Below, one piece after another: positions 63,236 through 64,000 of a stretch of 64,000 nucleotides of DNA; positions within the stretch are counted from its first letter, which is position 1, and every line of letters begins with the position of its first letter. Position numbers and translations under genes: made by a program. This stretch comes from Bacillus sp. FJAT-44742. GTDB lineage: Bacteria; Bacillota; Bacilli; Bacillales; Marinococcaceae. Location: contig NZ_KZ454936.1 of NCBI RefSeq assembly GCF_002797315.1, forward strand, positions 2,613,645 through 2,677,644. The letters run 5' to 3'. The notes below the pieces were generated by a model. It made no database searches and had not been told where the DNA came from. It was given only the letters and a program-made list of their open reading frames with translations.

Positions 63236-64000
63236 TTATTTAATTTTTCGAAATACCCAGCTATTCACATAAAAGAATCTTGATGACAAGCCGCCAAATC
63301 GAACGATTTGTTTGGCTGTTTCTTTCATTTCCTTGTTCAACTGGACTTTATTATCTGTTAGATAAATTGCGATAACTCCCTGGTAAATTAATTGATGAAA
63401 CTTTTGGTCTGGAAGTCTCTCAATACTGGTTTTCACCTTATCCATAAAAAAATGCATACGGTGCACCATCTCGTCTTCATTTCCATAGTAGTTTATAAAA
63501 TTAAGTTCATCATCCGCGTGGTCCTCTTCTTGATCGATAAAATAATCTAGTAATATATGAAGACCCTGAACAGCTGGAAAGTAGGCATTTTTAATGTTAG
63601 AAAAAAGCCAGGGCGTTCCTTCCCCGCGGGCCGCATATCCGGCAAGAGTATATACACCAAGCGTGGAGGCGGTGGCAGAAGAAAACTCATACCATGTTAA
63701 ATCTGGCATTACGTCTTCATGTTTCTTATACCACTCTTTTAAGAGAGGCTCTCTTTCTTCCTTTTTTACATGCTTATAAACCTGGAGGTCCTGATAGTAA
63801 GAAGACAGCTCTCTCATATCCTCTTGTGCCATTGGAAAACCAGGAAACGTTCTTAACGTATTTTGACATGTTTCAATAAGGGAATGAAGGTAACCGCCGT
63901 CTTCCTGCTCTTCTCTGTAATAGTAATAGTTTTTAAGCTCTGCACCAGGTGTCAAGGCATCGTCCAAGGCATCATGGAGAGTCCTGAAATCGTTCGGGTC
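63236..64000 (-). CDS. ytpB: Tetraprenyl-beta-curcumene synthase YtpB (cut by window edge)
   Basis: DUF2600-type terpene synthase; B. subtilis YtpB cyclises tetraprenyl diphosphate in C35 terpenoid (sesquarterpene) synthesis. The reading frame runs from the stop at 63236 to the window edge, so the N-terminus is missing (about 254 residues visible). The Asp-rich metal site appears as DALDDAL near the edge; further blocks are FPGFPMAQEDMRELSSYY, TWYEFSSATASTLG, and QGLHILLDYFIDQEEDHADDELNF. An internal Met at 63967 is not the start. Confidence 0.92.
   Translation of the reverse strand, partial: DPNDFRTLHDALDDALTPGAELKNYYYYREEQEDGGYLHSLIETCQNTLRTFPGFPMAQEDMRELSSYYQDLQVYKHVKKEEREPLLKEWYKKHEDVMPDLTWYEFSSATASTLGVYTLAGYAARGEGTPWLFSNIKNAYFPAVQGLHILLDYFIDQEEDHADDELNFINYYGNEDEMVHRMHFFMDKVKTSIERLPDQKFHQLIYQGVIAIYLTDNKVQLNKEMKETAKQIVRFGGLSSRFFYVNSWVFRKIK

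Noticed and set aside
1-64000. Insertion sequences, prophage, CRISPR arrays, tRNA or rRNA genes
   Set aside because: No transposase, integrase, Cas-like protein, regularly spaced repeat or tRNA/rRNA signature was seen on reading the sequence; gene order is that of a conserved chromosome.

Overview
The window reads as the chromosome of a low-GC Gram-positive bacterium of the family Bacillaceae, probably salt- or alkali-adapted. The gene order is close to one stretch of the Bacillus subtilis chromosome as I remember it: tyrS, acsA, acuABC, motPS-ccpA, aroA, ytxGHJ, murC, sftA, ytpR/Q/P, ytoQ/P, ytzB, ytnP, trmB, ytmP, amyX, ytlP, ytkP, ytjP, ytzE, ytzG, murJ, ytfP, leuS, yttB, ytqA/B, ytpB. The hints of salt or alkali adaptation are a MotPS (sodium-type) flagellar stator, a BCCT compatible-solute transporter and a very acidic, low-complexity extracellular tail on a class A penicillin-binding protein. 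These hints are inference; the species cannot be named from the sequence alone.

Layout. 1-1050: start of tyrS behind a T-box leader, divergent from a class A PBP. 4.7-9.7 kb: acetate metabolism, with acsA divergent from the acuABC acetylation/deacetylation genes, and a near-perfect cre site between acuA and acuB. 9.7-13.3 kb: mtnN and the ccpA-motP-motS cluster. 13.6-19.2 kb: aroA (chorismate mutase-DAHP synthase), the general-stress cluster ytxG-ytxH-ytxJ, an M29 aminopeptidase and murC. 19.4-26.7 kb: a nicotinate phosphoribosyltransferase with an unknown partner gene, a 62-residue orphan, the DNA translocase SftA, ytpR, ytpQ and a broken thioredoxin-like gene ytpP. 26.7-38.7 kb: membrane PTS-like protein, ytoQ, a DUF84 phosphatase, a zinc alcohol dehydrogenase, ytoP, ytzB, the fruRKA fructose operon, a BCCT transporter and the lactonase-like ytnP. 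38.8-50 kb: trmB, ytmP, type I pullulanase, purU, a probable NERD-like protein, a HAD-thpR-lrgA-lrgB operon, a cysteine-synthase-family gene and pepV. 50-64 kb: ytzE, an RsuA-type pseudouridine synthase, an FtsW/RodA protein, MurJ, YjbQ, a flavoprotein, leuS behind a T-box, an MFS transporter, the tRNA-modification pair mnmL-mnmM (ytqA-ytqB), and ytpB running off the right edge.

How the parts work together. Carbon control is concentrated here: CcpA itself is encoded, and cre-like sites sit in front of acuB and at the start of fruRKA. Cell-envelope assembly is served by the PBP, MurC, the FtsW/RodA protein and MurJ. Several tRNA and rRNA functions (TyrS, LeuS, TrmB, RsuA-type enzyme, MnmL, MnmM, YtpR) are scattered among them. 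Both aminoacyl-tRNA synthetase genes are preceded by textbook T-box leaders with promoters and candidate specifier codons (UAC for Tyr, CUC for Leu).

No insertion sequence, prophage, CRISPR array, tRNA or rRNA gene was seen. The most interesting non-coding signal is a cluster of five to six DnaA-box-like sites in about 150 bp between ytfP and leuS, the first two forming a hairpin over the ytfP stop codon. Others are a small repeat family, two hairpin-rich intergenic elements, an apparent 16-bp deletion that destroys the active site of ytpP, and a BCCT gene whose best start codon is AUU. No clearly new multi-gene system was found; most of the window is conserved core genome.
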